64,000 nucleotides of DNA, taken from assembly GCF_000820515.1 (NCBI RefSeq), contig NZ_JXDG01000003.1:186001-250000 (forward strand), given 5' to 3'. Positions 8,925-17,675 of this stretch are shown in pieces. The DNA is from Pseudomonas batumici. GTDB taxonomy: Bacteria > Pseudomonadota > Gammaproteobacteria > Pseudomonadales > Pseudomonadaceae. Each line of letters begins with the position of its first letter. The first letter of the stretch is position 1. A program made the position numbers and the translations under genes. Under the pieces are notes generated by a model, which was not told where the DNA came from, searched no databases, and was given only the letters and a program-made list of their open reading frames with translations.

Positions 8925-10147
8925 ACTGCCGAGGTTGCGGCACCCCGCTGGCTTTGCCATTGATCGATCTGGGGACTTCGCCGCCGTCCAATGCCTACCT
9001 GCGGGCCGACCAGCTGGAGCAGGCCGAGCCGTGGGTGCCGTTGAAAGTCGCGGTGTGCCAGAGCTGCTGGCTGGTGCAGACCGAGGACTACACCCGCGCC
9101 GATAGCTTGTTCGACGCCGACTACGCCTACTTCAGTTCGTTTTCCAGTACCTGGCTGGCCCACGCCGAGCGCTATGTGGCCGAGATGGTCGAGCGCTTCG
9201 AACTGGGCGCCGACAGCCGTGTGGTGGAGGTGGCCGCCAACGATGGCTACCTGCTGCAATATGTCGCCGCGCGCGGCATCCGTTGCCTGGGGGTCGAGCC
9301 GACCCGCAGCACTGCCCAGGCGGCGCGGGACAAGGGCCTGGAGATCCGCGAGCTGTTCTTCGGCCGGGACACCGCCTTGCAGCTGCGCGAAGAAGGCTGG
9401 GCGGCCGACCTGATGGCGGCCAACAATGTGCTGGCCCATGTGCCGGACATCAATGACTTTCTCCAGGGCTTCGCGACGCTGCTCAAGCCGACAGGGGTGG
9501 CGACCTTCGAGTTTCCGCATCTGCTCGCCCTGATCGCCGGGCACCAGTTCGATACCCTGTATCACGAGCACTACTCCTACCTGTCGCTGACCGCCGTGCA
9601 GGCCTTGTGCGTGCGCAACGGTCTGGAAATCTTCGATGTCGGCGGCCTGCCGACCCATGGCGGTTCGCTGCGGGTCTTCGTGCAGCGCGCCGACGGTTCG
9701 CGTCGCGCGGTGCAACCGGTGGTCCGCCAGGTGCTGGACGCCGAACTGGCCGCCGGGGTGAAGACCCCGGCGTTCTACGCCACCCTGGCCCCGGCCGCCG
9801 AACGCATCAAGCACGGCCTGCTGCGCTTCCTGTTGCAAGCCAAGGCCGAGGGCAAGCGCGTGGTGGGCTATGGCGCGGCGGCCAAGGGCAACACCTTGCT
9901 CAACTATGCCGGGGTCAGGCCGGACCTGCTGGCCTGGGTGGCCGATGCCAACCCGCACAAGCAGGGCAAGTTCCTGCCGGGCAGCCGCATTCCCGTGGTG
10001 TCGCCCGAGCGGATCGAGGCGGAAAAGCCGGACTACGTGCTGGTGCTGCCATGGAATCTGGTGGACGAAATCACCCAGCAGTTCGCGCTCGTCCGTACCT
10101 GGGGCGGACAATTTGTGGTTGCCATTCCGGAGTTGAGTTTCAGATGA
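8921..10147 (+). CDS. Sugar C-methyltransferase (zinc-binding, SAM-dependent)
   Basis: A 408-residue protein of the class that adds a methyl branch to keto-deoxysugars (TylC3/NovU/EvaC type). The N-terminal zinc domain has NCRGCG at residue 2 and CQSCW near residue 46. The SAM-binding motif is VEVAANDGYLLQY near residue 105. A C-terminal Rossmann-like domain contains KRVVGYGAAAKGNTLLNY. The substrate is inferred to be CDP-4-keto-6-deoxyhexose with methylation next to the keto carbon (C3 or C5). It overlaps both neighbours by 4 bases (ATGA). C-methylation combined with a CDP carrier and a downstream aminotransferase is unusual for a flagellar island. Confidence 0.88.
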   Translation: MNCRGCGTPLALPLIDLGTSPPSNAYLRADQLEQAEPWVPLKVAVCQSCWLVQTEDYTRADSLFDADYAYFSSFSSTWLAHAERYVAEMVERFELGADSRVVEVAANDGYLLQYVAARGIRCLGVEPTRSTAQAARDKGLEIRELFFGRDTALQLREEGWAADLMAANNVLAHVPDINDFLQGFATLLKPTGVATFEFPHLLALIAGHQFDTLYHEHYSYLSLTAVQALCVRNGLEIFDVGGLPTHGGSLRVFVQRADGSRRAVQPVVRQVLDAELAAGVKTPAFYATLAPAAERIKHGLLRFLLQAKAEGKRVVGYGAAAKGNTLLNYAGVRPDLLAWVADANPHKQGKFLPGSRIPVVSPERIEAEKPDYVLVLPWNLVDEITQQFALVRTWGGQFVVAIPELSFR

Positions 10148-11265
10148 GCCGAATTCACTACACCAAGCCCAGTGTGGGCGAGCTGGAAGCCAGCTACGTA
10201 CTGGACGCCGTACAACATGGCTGGGGCGACCGCTGCTATGAGTACATCACGCGCTTCGAGCGATCATTCGCCGAGCATCTGGGTGTGACCTATGCCATTG
10301 CCACCTCCAGTTGCACCGGTGCCTTGCACCTTGGGATGGCGGCGTTGGGCATAGGTCCGGGTGACGAAGTCATTTTGGCCAACACCAACTGGATCGCGTC
10401 GGCGGCGCCGATTGATTACCTGGGCGCCACTCCGGTATTTGTCGATGTGTTGCCGGACAGTTGGTGCCTGGATCCGGAACAGGTCAAGCAGGCCATCACG
10501 CCCCGGACCAAGGCCATCGTGGCCGTGCATCTGTACGGCAATCTCTGTGACCTGGATGCGCTCCTGGAGATCGGCCGCGAGTACGGCATCCCTGTCATCG
10601 AGGATGCCGCCGAAGCCATCGGCTCCCAGTGGCGCGGCAAAGCCGCCGGTTCCCTGGGAACCTTCGGCGCCTTTTCATTTCATGGCACCAAGACCATGAC
10701 GACCGGTGAGGGCGGAATTTTCGTGACCTCGGACCGGGCGCTGTACGAGCAGGTGCTGACCCTTTCCAATCATGGTCGTGTCAGCGGTAGCAAGCGTCAG
10801 TTCTGGCCGGACTTCATCGGCTTCAAATACAAGATGAGTAACCTGCAGGCGGCGATCGGTTGTGCCCAGGTCGAACGGCTCGAAGAACTGATCGCCCGCA
10901 AGCGCGCAATTTTCGACCGCTATGCCCAAGGGCTGCTGGATATTCCGGTGTTGTCCATGAACCCGCAGCCGGAGCATTCGCGCAACGGTTACTGGATGCC
11001 CACGGTGGTTTTCGAGGCCGCTACCGGGGTGACCCGGGAGATCTTGATCGAGGCGTTCCAGGCGGCCGATATCGATGCCCGGGTGTTTTTCTGGCCGCTG
11101 TCCTCGTTGCCGATGTTCTGCGACAAGCCGGTGGTGACCCCGATGGCCTTTTCGCTGTCGGAGCGGGCCATCAATCTGCCGAGTTACCACGATATGTCGG
11201 ATGCCGATCAGCAGCGGGTGATCGATGTCATTCGCAACGTCTGCCGGCAAAGGAACCTGTTGTGA
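10144..11265 (+). CDS. DegT/DnrJ/EryC1/StrS-family sugar aminotransferase
   Basis: A 373-residue PLP-dependent aminotransferase. The PLP lysine lies in FSFHGTKTMTTGEGG near residue 183, preceded by IPVIEDAAEAIGS with the cofactor-binding Asp. ATSSCTGALHLGMAALGIG near residue 56 is the phosphate-binding region. It probably aminates the 4-keto carbon of the CDP-6-deoxyhexose, giving a 4-amino sugar comparable to viosamine or perosamine. The ATG at 10144 overlaps the upstream stop in ATGA, and the reading frame upstream of it is only noise. The next gene begins at GTG over this stop (GTGA). Confidence 0.93.
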   Translation: MSRIHYTKPSVGELEASYVLDAVQHGWGDRCYEYITRFERSFAEHLGVTYAIATSSCTGALHLGMAALGIGPGDEVILANTNWIASAAPIDYLGATPVFVDVLPDSWCLDPEQVKQAITPRTKAIVAVHLYGNLCDLDALLEIGREYGIPVIEDAAEAIGSQWRGKAAGSLGTFGAFSFHGTKTMTTGEGGIFVTSDRALYEQVLTLSNHGRVSGSKRQFWPDFIGFKYKMSNLQAAIGCAQVERLEELIARKRAIFDRYAQGLLDIPVLSMNPQPEHSRNGYWMPTVVFEAATGVTREILIEAFQAADIDARVFFWPLSSLPMFCDKPVVTPMAFSLSERAINLPSYHDMSDADQQRVIDVIRNVCRQRNLL

Positions 11266-11927
11266 ACCTCTACCTGCTGGGTGCGGCCAACCCCGAGGCG
11301 GTCCGCATGATCCGGGCGGTGCAGCGTGCCAATCCGATTGTCGAGTTTGCCTTCCTCGACAATGACCCGGCCAAGCATGGCACGTTGTTTCATGGTGTGC
11401 CGGTCATTGGTGGAGTGGAGCGGGTGGCCGATCTGAAAGGTCCGGACACCCGCTTCGTGAACCTGATCACCCGCGATACCCGAACCCGTTATGAGACCAC
11501 TCGCCAGATCATCGAGGCCGGTGGCACCTTGTGCAATTTTCTACACCCCGGGATCGACCTGACCATGACCCGAATGGGGGTGGGTAACTATCTCCAGGAG
11601 GGCGTGATCCTTCAGGCCGAGGTGTCCCTGGGCGATAACAGCAGCATCAGCTACGGCAGCCTTGTCGGGCACGAGGGGCGCATCGGTCATTCGGTGTTCA
11701 TGGCTCCCGGCGTGGCTATCGCAGGGTGTGTCGAGGTGGGGGACGGTGCGTTCATCGGCACCAACGCGACCATCCTGCCGCGCCTGCGCATCGGTCGCTG
11801 GGCGACGGTAGGCGCCGGCGCCGTGGTCACTCGGGATGTTCCCGATTACGCCGTGGTCGTGGGCAATCCGGCCAGGATCATCAAGGCTCAGGCAGTTCCC
11901 TATGCGGACGGCCGGGTCTTCAACTAA
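11262..11927 (+). CDS. NeuD/PglD-like sugar N-acyltransferase
   Basis: A 221-residue protein with a short N-terminal Rossmann-like domain (LYLLGAANPEAVRM) and a left-handed beta-helix of hexapeptide repeats (residues about 100-210, for example VFMAPGVAIAGCVEVGDGAF). This is the architecture of PglD, NeuD and VioB acetyltransferases that acylate amino groups on nucleotide sugars. It follows the aminotransferase directly, so it likely acylates the new 4-amino group. The start is GTG inside the preceding stop; no ATG fits the homology. The acyl group could be acetyl or a hydroxyacyl supplied through the FabH-like protein at 21159; the sequence does not decide this. Confidence 0.85.
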   Translation: MNLYLLGAANPEAVRMIRAVQRANPIVEFAFLDNDPAKHGTLFHGVPVIGGVERVADLKGPDTRFVNLITRDTRTRYETTRQIIEAGGTLCNFLHPGIDLTMTRMGVGNYLQEGVILQAEVSLGDNSSISYGSLVGHEGRIGHSVFMAPGVAIAGCVEVGDGAFIGTNATILPRLRIGRWATVGAGAVVTRDVPDYAVVVGNPARIIKAQAVPYADGRVFN

Positions 11928-11953
11928 CAAAACCCCCGTATTGGAGTGTTTGC

Positions 11954-12682
11954 ATGAATCCACATGAGCAGTTTCGTGAAGAAGTCCGCCAGAACATCGA
12001 CGGTCTGCAACAGGACAAACAGCTTCAGGCCGAGTCGCTGGACTGGGTCGGCGTGACCGCCAAGCATAAATACACCTACAACTTCAGCTGGATGGGCCGG
12101 CCGATCATCCAGTTCCCCCAGGACATGGTCGCCATGCAGGAAATCATCTGGGCACTGCGTCCGGATGTGATCGTCGAGACCGGTATCGCCCATGGGGGGT
12201 CGTTGGTGTTTTACGCCTCGATGCTGGAACTGATCGGACACGGTGAGGTGCTGGGGATCGATATCGATATTCGCCAGCACAATCGGGAAGCTATCGAGAG
12301 TCACCCGATGGCGCGTCGGATCAGCATGATCCAGGGTTCGAGCATCGACCCGGCCATCGTCGAGCAGGTCCGCGAGCGGGTGGCCGGCAAGAAAGTGCTG
12401 GTGGTGCTGGACTCCAACCACACCCACGAGCATGTGCTCGAAGAACTGCGGGCCTACGCCCCGCTGGCGTCGGTCGGCAGCTACTGCGTGGTGATGGACA
12501 CCGTGGTCGAGGACATGCCCGCCGATGCGTTTCCGGATCGTCCGTGGGGCAAGGGCGATAACCCGAAAACCGCGGTCTGGGTCTATCTGGAGGAAAATCG
12601 CGATTTCGAGATCGATGCGCGAATCCACAGCAAGCTGCTGATTACGGTTGCACCGGACGGTTACCTGCGTCGGGTCCGCTAA
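11954..12682 (+). CDS. CmcI-type (cephalosporin hydroxylase/rhamnosyl O-methyltransferase family) methyltransferase
   Basis: A 242-residue SAM-dependent protein of the CmcI family. IVETGIAHGGSLVFYASML is the SAM-binding loop, LGIDIDIRQHNRE follows, and VLVVLDSNHTHEHVLEEL carries the metal/SAM-site Asp and His residues. Family members are found in sugar O-methylation; P. syringae flagellin carries a 2-O-methylated viosamine, so O-methylation of the island's sugar is a reasonable inference. It lies 26 bases after the acyltransferase behind GGAG and closes the CDP-sugar cassette. Confidence 0.8.
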   Translation: MNPHEQFREEVRQNIDGLQQDKQLQAESLDWVGVTAKHKYTYNFSWMGRPIIQFPQDMVAMQEIIWALRPDVIVETGIAHGGSLVFYASMLELIGHGEVLGIDIDIRQHNREAIESHPMARRISMIQGSSIDPAIVEQVRERVAGKKVLVVLDSNHTHEHVLEELRAYAPLASVGSYCVVMDTVVEDMPADAFPDRPWGKGDNPKTAVWVYLEENRDFEIDARIHSKLLITVAPDGYLRRVR

Positions 12683-12752
12683 GCGACCCAGCCGTCAAGC
12701 AACGCCATTCATCTGAGTTCATCGGGCAATTCGCCGGTCGTGGGGAAAGTTT

Positions 12753-15674
12753 ATGCAAGGCAAGTACGTTTCAGAACAGGGGTTACCGCTGAGCGAGTTG
12801 TTGACAGTGGTGCTGATCACCCATAACCGCCCGGCCTTTGCGCGCCGGGCGGCGAAGTTCTACAGCAGCCTGCCTTGCAGGATACTGGTGCTGGACTCAT
12901 CGACCCGGATGACCGAGGGGCTCGAGGGCGTCTATCCGAACGTCGAGTATCGGCATCTGTCGCAGTTCGGCTATTGGGGGATCCAGGAGAAGCTTATCCA
13001 TGGGGTGGAGCAGGTCCGTACGCCCTATATGGTGTTTGCCGCGGATGACGATTTCATCGTGCATGACGCACTGGCTGCTTCCGTGGACTTTCTGCAGTCG
13101 AACCCGGACTACGGCCTGTGCCACGGCTATTGCCTGATGTACCTGACGCTGGCCAATAGCGTCCGCTATTACCGTCGCGACAAGAAAGTCTGCGAGGACT
13201 ATTCGTCCGATGCCCGGTCGCGGGTCATCGACTTCATGCATTCATACATTCCGCCGTTCTACGCCGTGCACCGCACCGCCTTGCTGCGCGACTGGTATGC
13301 CGCCATGCCCGCGGGCACGACCTTCCAGTGGCAGGAGATCGGCCATGCCTACTATATGCTGGCCAAGGCCAAGGCGCGCATGCTGCCGATGCCCTATGTG
13401 ATCCGGGAAATCAACGCCGGAGAGTCGGAGCACAAGACCGAGGTGTATCACTCGCTGACCTTCATGGATGCGAAATCCGTGGCCGAGCGGGAGGCGTTCG
13501 CCGAATTCCTGGCGGCACAACCCACGCAGATCGAAGGGCTGGATCTCGCGCAGAGAAAAGCCTTCGCCCTGGAAAGTTTCGAGGCGATGACCGACAGTTT
13601 GCGCACCGGACGGTCCTTGACCGTCGAGCTGCTGTTCGAGTCCTTCTGGACGAGCACGGATGCTCCGCCGCAGCGCAGTTTCGGACCCCGGCAGTACGTG
13701 GAGATGCCTTACTACAACGCGGCGTTTTTCGAGCTGTTGGCCCAGTACGAATTCCTGCTGCATGCGATGCCGGCCGGTCGCATACAGTTGCAGATGCTGG
13801 AGGGGATCTGGAGCCGTCAGGACGCCCTGTTGTGCCCGCGTCACTACGACACGCCGGAAGATCGGTTGGACCGTCTCTGCAAGGCCCAGGAAGCCAACCT
13901 GTTCAACCGTCGGGTGGTCAAGCAACTGGCCTCGCAACTGCAGGAGCGGGGCGAAGAGGAACAGGCGCGGAACCTGTTCGCCTGGGCCGAGCGCCTGGAC
14001 GCGGTGTCTACTGACGACAATCAGGCGACTTTAGACACGATGCTGTCGGGGCGTCTGCGCAACTGGATGAAAGTCCGCGAGCCGTCCGCCGCTGAGCTTG
14101 AGGCGATTGCCGAGCATCAGGTCGCGCAGGGCAACGGTCCGGTCTTCGGCGTGCTGGTCCTGGATCTGGACAACGATGCCGACAAGTTGAAGGTGACTCT
14201 CGACAGCCTGCTGGAAGGGCACGGCAAGTCCTTCCGCATCGTCGTCTTCACCACCGGCGAGCCGCCGGCGGCGACCTCCCCGCAGAACACCTTGCACTTC
14301 ATTCGGGTGACCCCGGGCAATCTGGTCGACAAGATGAACCAGGCGATTCGCCAGTTGCCTTGCGATTGGGTGCTGCTGACCGAGGTCGGCGATGAGTTCA
14401 CCGCCAGTGGCCTGCTGCGCGCCGGCCTGGAGTTGCGCCATGCCGAGGGTTGCCGCGCGGTGGCCACCGATGAGATTCAGCGTGATGCCAATGGCGCGCT
14501 GACCACGGTGTTCCGTCCGGGCTTCAACCTCGATCTGCTGCAAAGCGTGCCGACGCTGATGGCCAGGCACTGGCTGATCCGCCGGGAAGTTCTGCTGGAC
14601 GCCGGCGGCTACAAAGCCGATTTCAGCAAGGCGCTGGAATTCGATCTGTTGCTGCGTTTGATCGAGCAGGGCGGCATGGCCGGGCTGGCCCATCTGGACG
14701 AGCCATTGCTGATTACCAGCGTGCCGTCGTTCGAGGAGAACGACCAGGAGCGCCTGGCGCTGATCCGTCACCTGGGCGCGCGCGGTTACAAGGCCCAGGT
14801 CAGTTCGCCGCAGCCTGGGACCTACATGGTCGATTATCGCCATACCGAGCGTCCGCTGGTGTCGATCATTCTCCACGGCCAGGCGGACTTCGCCGAGCTG
14901 GAACGTTGCCTGAGCGCGATCCTGCAAAAAACCCGTTACCTGAAATACGAAGTGCTGGTGGCCGATCATCCGAGCTATTCGCAAGCGCTCGCGACTTGGC
15001 TCAAGGCACAACCGCAGGCCGGCAAGGTGCGTATCCTGTCGGCGGACGGGGCGAGTACTCCGGCGTTCTGCAACGCGGCGGCGCGCCAGGCCCAGGGCGA
15101 GTATCTGGTGCTGCTCGCGCAGGACAGCGAACTGGTCAACCCCAACTGGGTCGAGTCCCTGCTCAACCAGGCCTTGCGTCCGGAAGTCGGGGTGGTCGGC
15201 GCCAAGCTCTACAGCCGGGATGCGAATATCTCCCAGGCCGGTCTGATTCTCGGCTTGAACGGCGCTGTTGGCTCGCCTTTCGTGGGCGAGAAGCGGGATG
15301 TCGAGGGTTATATGCGCCGTCTGATGGTGGAGCAGAACTATTCGGCGGTGTCCGGCGTGTGCCTGATGGTGCGCAAGGCGTTGTTCGACGCGGTTGGCGG
15401 CCTGGATGAAGGCGCTTTCGCCGAGGCCTTCGGCGATGTCGATCTGTGCCTCAATATCGGCCAGGCCGGTTACCTGGTCTCGTGGACGCCGCATGTGCAG
15501 CTGTACCACCCCGGCACCTTGCCCGAGGCGCCACTAGCCTTGGCGGCCCTGCGGGAGAAATGGGCGGCGCAGTTCCAGGCCGACCCGGCGTACAACCAGA
15601 ACCTGTCCTTGAATGGCAAAGGCTTCGGCCTGGGCGATGCCGACGGTTTCGGGTGGATGCAGTTGCTGGGTTGA
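12753..15674 (+). CDS. Second giant glycosyltransferase, probable flagellin glycosyltransferase (Fgt2-like)
   Basis: A 973-residue soluble protein. Residues about 15-300 are a TIGR00180-type GT-A domain (LTVVLITHNRPAFARRAAKF; acidic motif FAADDDF). Residues about 450-970 contain two more GT2-like units: FRPGFNLDLLQSVP in the first, and LVSIILHGQADF, LAQDSELVNP, RPEVGVVGAKLYS and CLMVRKALFDAVGGLDEG in the second. That half is clearly paralogous to residues about 345-830 of the first glycosyltransferase, but keeps a DSE acidic motif where the other reads NPYL. The gene follows the CDP-sugar cassette by 70 bases and precedes the pse genes, so it likely transfers one of the island's sugars to flagellin. 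Confidence 0.85.
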   Translation: MQGKYVSEQGLPLSELLTVVLITHNRPAFARRAAKFYSSLPCRILVLDSSTRMTEGLEGVYPNVEYRHLSQFGYWGIQEKLIHGVEQVRTPYMVFAADDDFIVHDALAASVDFLQSNPDYGLCHGYCLMYLTLANSVRYYRRDKKVCEDYSSDARSRVIDFMHSYIPPFYAVHRTALLRDWYAAMPAGTTFQWQEIGHAYYMLAKAKARMLPMPYVIREINAGESEHKTEVYHSLTFMDAKSVAEREAFAEFLAAQPTQIEGLDLAQRKAFALESFEAMTDSLRTGRSLTVELLFESFWTSTDAPPQRSFGPRQYVEMPYYNAAFFELLAQYEFLLHAMPAGRIQLQMLEGIWSRQDALLCPRHYDTPEDRLDRLCKAQEANLFNRRVVKQLASQLQERGEEEQARNLFAWAERLDAVSTDDNQATLDTMLSGRLRNWMKVREPSAAELEAIAEHQVAQGNGPVFGVLVLDLDNDADKLKVTLDSLLEGHGKSFRIVVFTTGEPPAATSPQNTLHFIRVTPGNLVDKMNQAIRQLPCDWVLLTEVGDEFTASGLLRAGLELRHAEGCRAVATDEIQRDANGALTTVFRPGFNLDLLQSVPTLMARHWLIRREVLLDAGGYKADFSKALEFDLLLRLIEQGGMAGLAHLDEPLLITSVPSFEENDQERLALIRHLGARGYKAQVSSPQPGTYMVDYRHTERPLVSIILHGQADFAELERCLSAILQKTRYLKYEVLVADHPSYSQALATWLKAQPQAGKVRILSADGASTPAFCNAAARQAQGEYLVLLAQDSELVNPNWVESLLNQALRPEVGVVGAKLYSRDANISQAGLILGLNGAVGSPFVGEKRDVEGYMRRLMVEQNYSAVSGVCLMVRKALFDAVGGLDEGAFAEAFGDVDLCLNIGQAGYLVSWTPHVQLYHPGTLPEAPLALAALREKWAAQFQADPAYNQNLSLNGKGFGLGDADGFGWMQLLG

Positions 15675-15704
15675 ATCTGGCAGACGGTTTAAGGGAGTCA
15701 CGGC

Positions 15705-15854
15705 ATGTTCAATGGCAAATCGATTTTCATCTCCGGCGGCACCGGCTCGTTCGGTCGCCACTTCATCCATCGTTTGCTGGAGCAGTACCCGCCCCAACCG
15801 GGCTGTCTGAAGGTGGTGCAGAATGTCGATCCGCATGCCGGGCTGCCAGCATGA
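15705..15854 (+). pseudogene. pseB: pseB remnant (UDP-GlcNAc 4,6-dehydratase/5-epimerase), about 49 codons left
   Basis: The frame starts with MFNGKSIFISGGTGSFGRHF, the NAD-binding N-terminus of PseB, after a good ribosome site (AAGGGAG). After about 30 residues the similarity ends, and the frame stops at codon 50 in an ATGA overlap with pseC. Full PseB has about 330 residues, so the catalytic core (the Lys and Tyr active-site motifs) is missing. The retained start, ribosome site and stop/start overlap suggest an internal deletion rather than gradual decay. PseB makes the first committed step of pseudaminic acid synthesis, so without a second copy the genes downstream have no substrate. Confidence 0.85.
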
Positions 15855-17020
15855 CGCCCTATCAGATTCCTTATGGTTGCCAGAGCATCGAACAGGACGA
15901 TATCGACGCGGTGGTCGAGGTGCTCAAGTCGCCCTGGTTGACCCAGGGGCCGACCATCCCGCGCTTCGAGGCGGCGCTGGCCGAACATTGCCAGGCCGAT
16001 TTCGCCGTGGCGGTGTGCAATGCCACGGCGGCCTTGCATATCGCCTGCCTGGCGGCGGGGGTGGGGCCGGGGGACCGCTTGTGGACCAGCCCCAATACCT
16101 TCGTCGCGTCGGCCAATTGCGCTCGCTACTGCGGGGCCGAGGTGGATTTTGTCGACATCGACCCCTTGACCTTGAACCTCGATGCGCGCCTGCTGGCGCA
16201 GAAACTGGAAGTCGCCGAGGCGGGTGGGCATTTGCCCAAGGTGGTGGTGGCCGTGGCCTTTGCCGGCCAGAGTTGCGATATGCGCACCCTCGCCGAATTG
16301 TCCGAGCGCTATGGTTTCACGCTGATCGAGGATGCTTCCCACGCGGTGGGCGCGTCCTATCTCGGGCGACCGGTGGGTTGCGGCGCCTTTGCCGCGATGA
16401 CCATTTTCAGTTTCCATCCGGTGAAGATCATCACCTCGGCCGAAGGCGGCATGGTCCTGACCAACCGCCCCGAGTTGGCCGAGCGCCTGCGCCGCCTGCG
16501 CAGTCATGGGATCACCGGCGATCCGGCGCAGATGAATGTTCCCGCGCAAGGCTTGTGGTACTACCAGCAGTTGGAACTGGGCTTCAATTACCGGATGACC
16601 GACCTGCACGCCGCGTTGGGCCTGTCGCAAACGGCCCGGCTCGACAGCTTTGTCGCCCGGCGCCGTGAACTGGCCGCCCGCTATGACCGTTTGCTGGTCG
16701 ACCTGCCGCTGCGATTGCCCGTGGCTCAGGCCGGTGCCGAGTCCGCCTGGCACCTGTACGTGGTGCGCCTGCAGCTGGAGCGGATCCAGGTCAGTCAGCG
16801 CGAAGTCTTCGACAGGCTGCGGGCGGCCGGCATCGGTGTGAACCTGCATTACATTCCCGTGCACCTGCAACCCTACTACCGTGAGCAGGGTTTCAAGGAA
16901 GGCGACTTCCCCGAAGCCGAACGTTACTTCGGTGAAGCCCTCAGCCTGCCGTTGTTCCCGCTGCTCACCGAAGCGCAGCAGGACTATGTGGTCGAACAGT
17001 TACGAAATCTTGTCGGTTAA
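15851..17020 (+). CDS. pseC: UDP-4-amino-4,6-dideoxy-N-acetyl-beta-L-altrosamine transaminase
   Basis: A 389-residue PLP aminotransferase of the DegT fold that carries out the second step of CMP-pseudaminic acid synthesis. The N-terminus IPYGCQSIEQDDIDAVVEVL, the cofactor motif LIEDASHAVGASY and the PLP lysine in FSFHPVKIITSAEGG (residue about 192) match PseC. The ATG at 15851 overlaps the stop of the pseB remnant; longer frames upstream have no homology. The gene appears intact. Its natural partner PseB is broken here. Confidence 0.95.
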   Translation: MTPYQIPYGCQSIEQDDIDAVVEVLKSPWLTQGPTIPRFEAALAEHCQADFAVAVCNATAALHIACLAAGVGPGDRLWTSPNTFVASANCARYCGAEVDFVDIDPLTLNLDARLLAQKLEVAEAGGHLPKVVVAVAFAGQSCDMRTLAELSERYGFTLIEDASHAVGASYLGRPVGCGAFAAMTIFSFHPVKIITSAEGGMVLTNRPELAERLRRLRSHGITGDPAQMNVPAQGLWYYQQLELGFNYRMTDLHAALGLSQTARLDSFVARRRELAARYDRLLVDLPLRLPVAQAGAESAWHLYVVRLQLERIQVSQREVFDRLRAAGIGVNLHYIPVHLQPYYREQGFKEGDFPEAERYFGEALSLPLFPLLTEAQQDYVVEQLRNLVG

Positions 17021-17054
17021 ACGACATTCAATGGTCCGAGGATAAGCACCCGAC

Positions 17055-17675
17055 ATGCGTGAGTTCAGCGAGCAGGAAGTGTTCTGGCGTGGCGAGTTCG
17101 GCGATGACTATGTGGGTCGCAACCAGGGGCAGGCGCTGGTCGCCGCCAACCTGGCGCTGTTCGCCAAGGCCCTGGCGCGCACCGCTCGGCTCGCCAGCCT
17201 GCTGGAGCTGGGCACCAATACCGGCAACAACCTGCAAGCCTTGTGTCAGCTTCTGCCCGGTTGTGCCCTGCAGGGTGTGGAGATCAACGCCAAGGCCTGC
17301 GAGCAGGCGCGCAACCTGGGCATCGCCGAAATCTGGCATGGCTCGTTGTTCGATTACCCGCGCGAGCGTACCTTCGACCTGACCCTGAGCAAGGGGGTGC
17401 TGATTCACCTGGCGCCCGAACTGCTGGCGACGGCCTATGAGCAGCTGTATACGTTGAGCGGGCGCTATATCCTGATCGCCGAGTACTACAACCCGGTGCC
17501 GGTTGAAGTGTCCTATCGCGGCAACAGCGGCAAACTGTTCAAGCGCGACTTTGCCGGGGAAATGCTCGATCGCTACCCGGACCTGCAACTGCTGGACTAC
17601 GGCTTCAGCTATCACCGTGATCCGCAGTTCCCGACCGACGACATCAATTGGTTCCTGCTGGAAAAACGCCTTTGA
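17055..17675 (+). CDS. Pseudaminic acid biosynthesis-associated methylase
   Basis: A 206-residue SAM-dependent methyltransferase of the type found only beside pse genes (TIGR03587-like). SLLELGTNTGNNLQALCQLL is a variant SAM motif, followed by GVEINAKACEQARNLG and LSKGVLIHLAPE. The substrate is not established; methylation of a pseudaminic acid precursor or product is inferred from its constant gene context. It lies between pseC and pseF and its TGA stop overlaps the TTG start of pseF. Confidence 0.85.
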   Translation: MREFSEQEVFWRGEFGDDYVGRNQGQALVAANLALFAKALARTARLASLLELGTNTGNNLQALCQLLPGCALQGVEINAKACEQARNLGIAEIWHGSLFDYPRERTFDLTLSKGVLIHLAPELLATAYEQLYTLSGRYILIAEYYNPVPVEVSYRGNSGKLFKRDFAGEMLDRYPDLQLLDYGFSYHRDPQFPTDDINWFLLEKRL

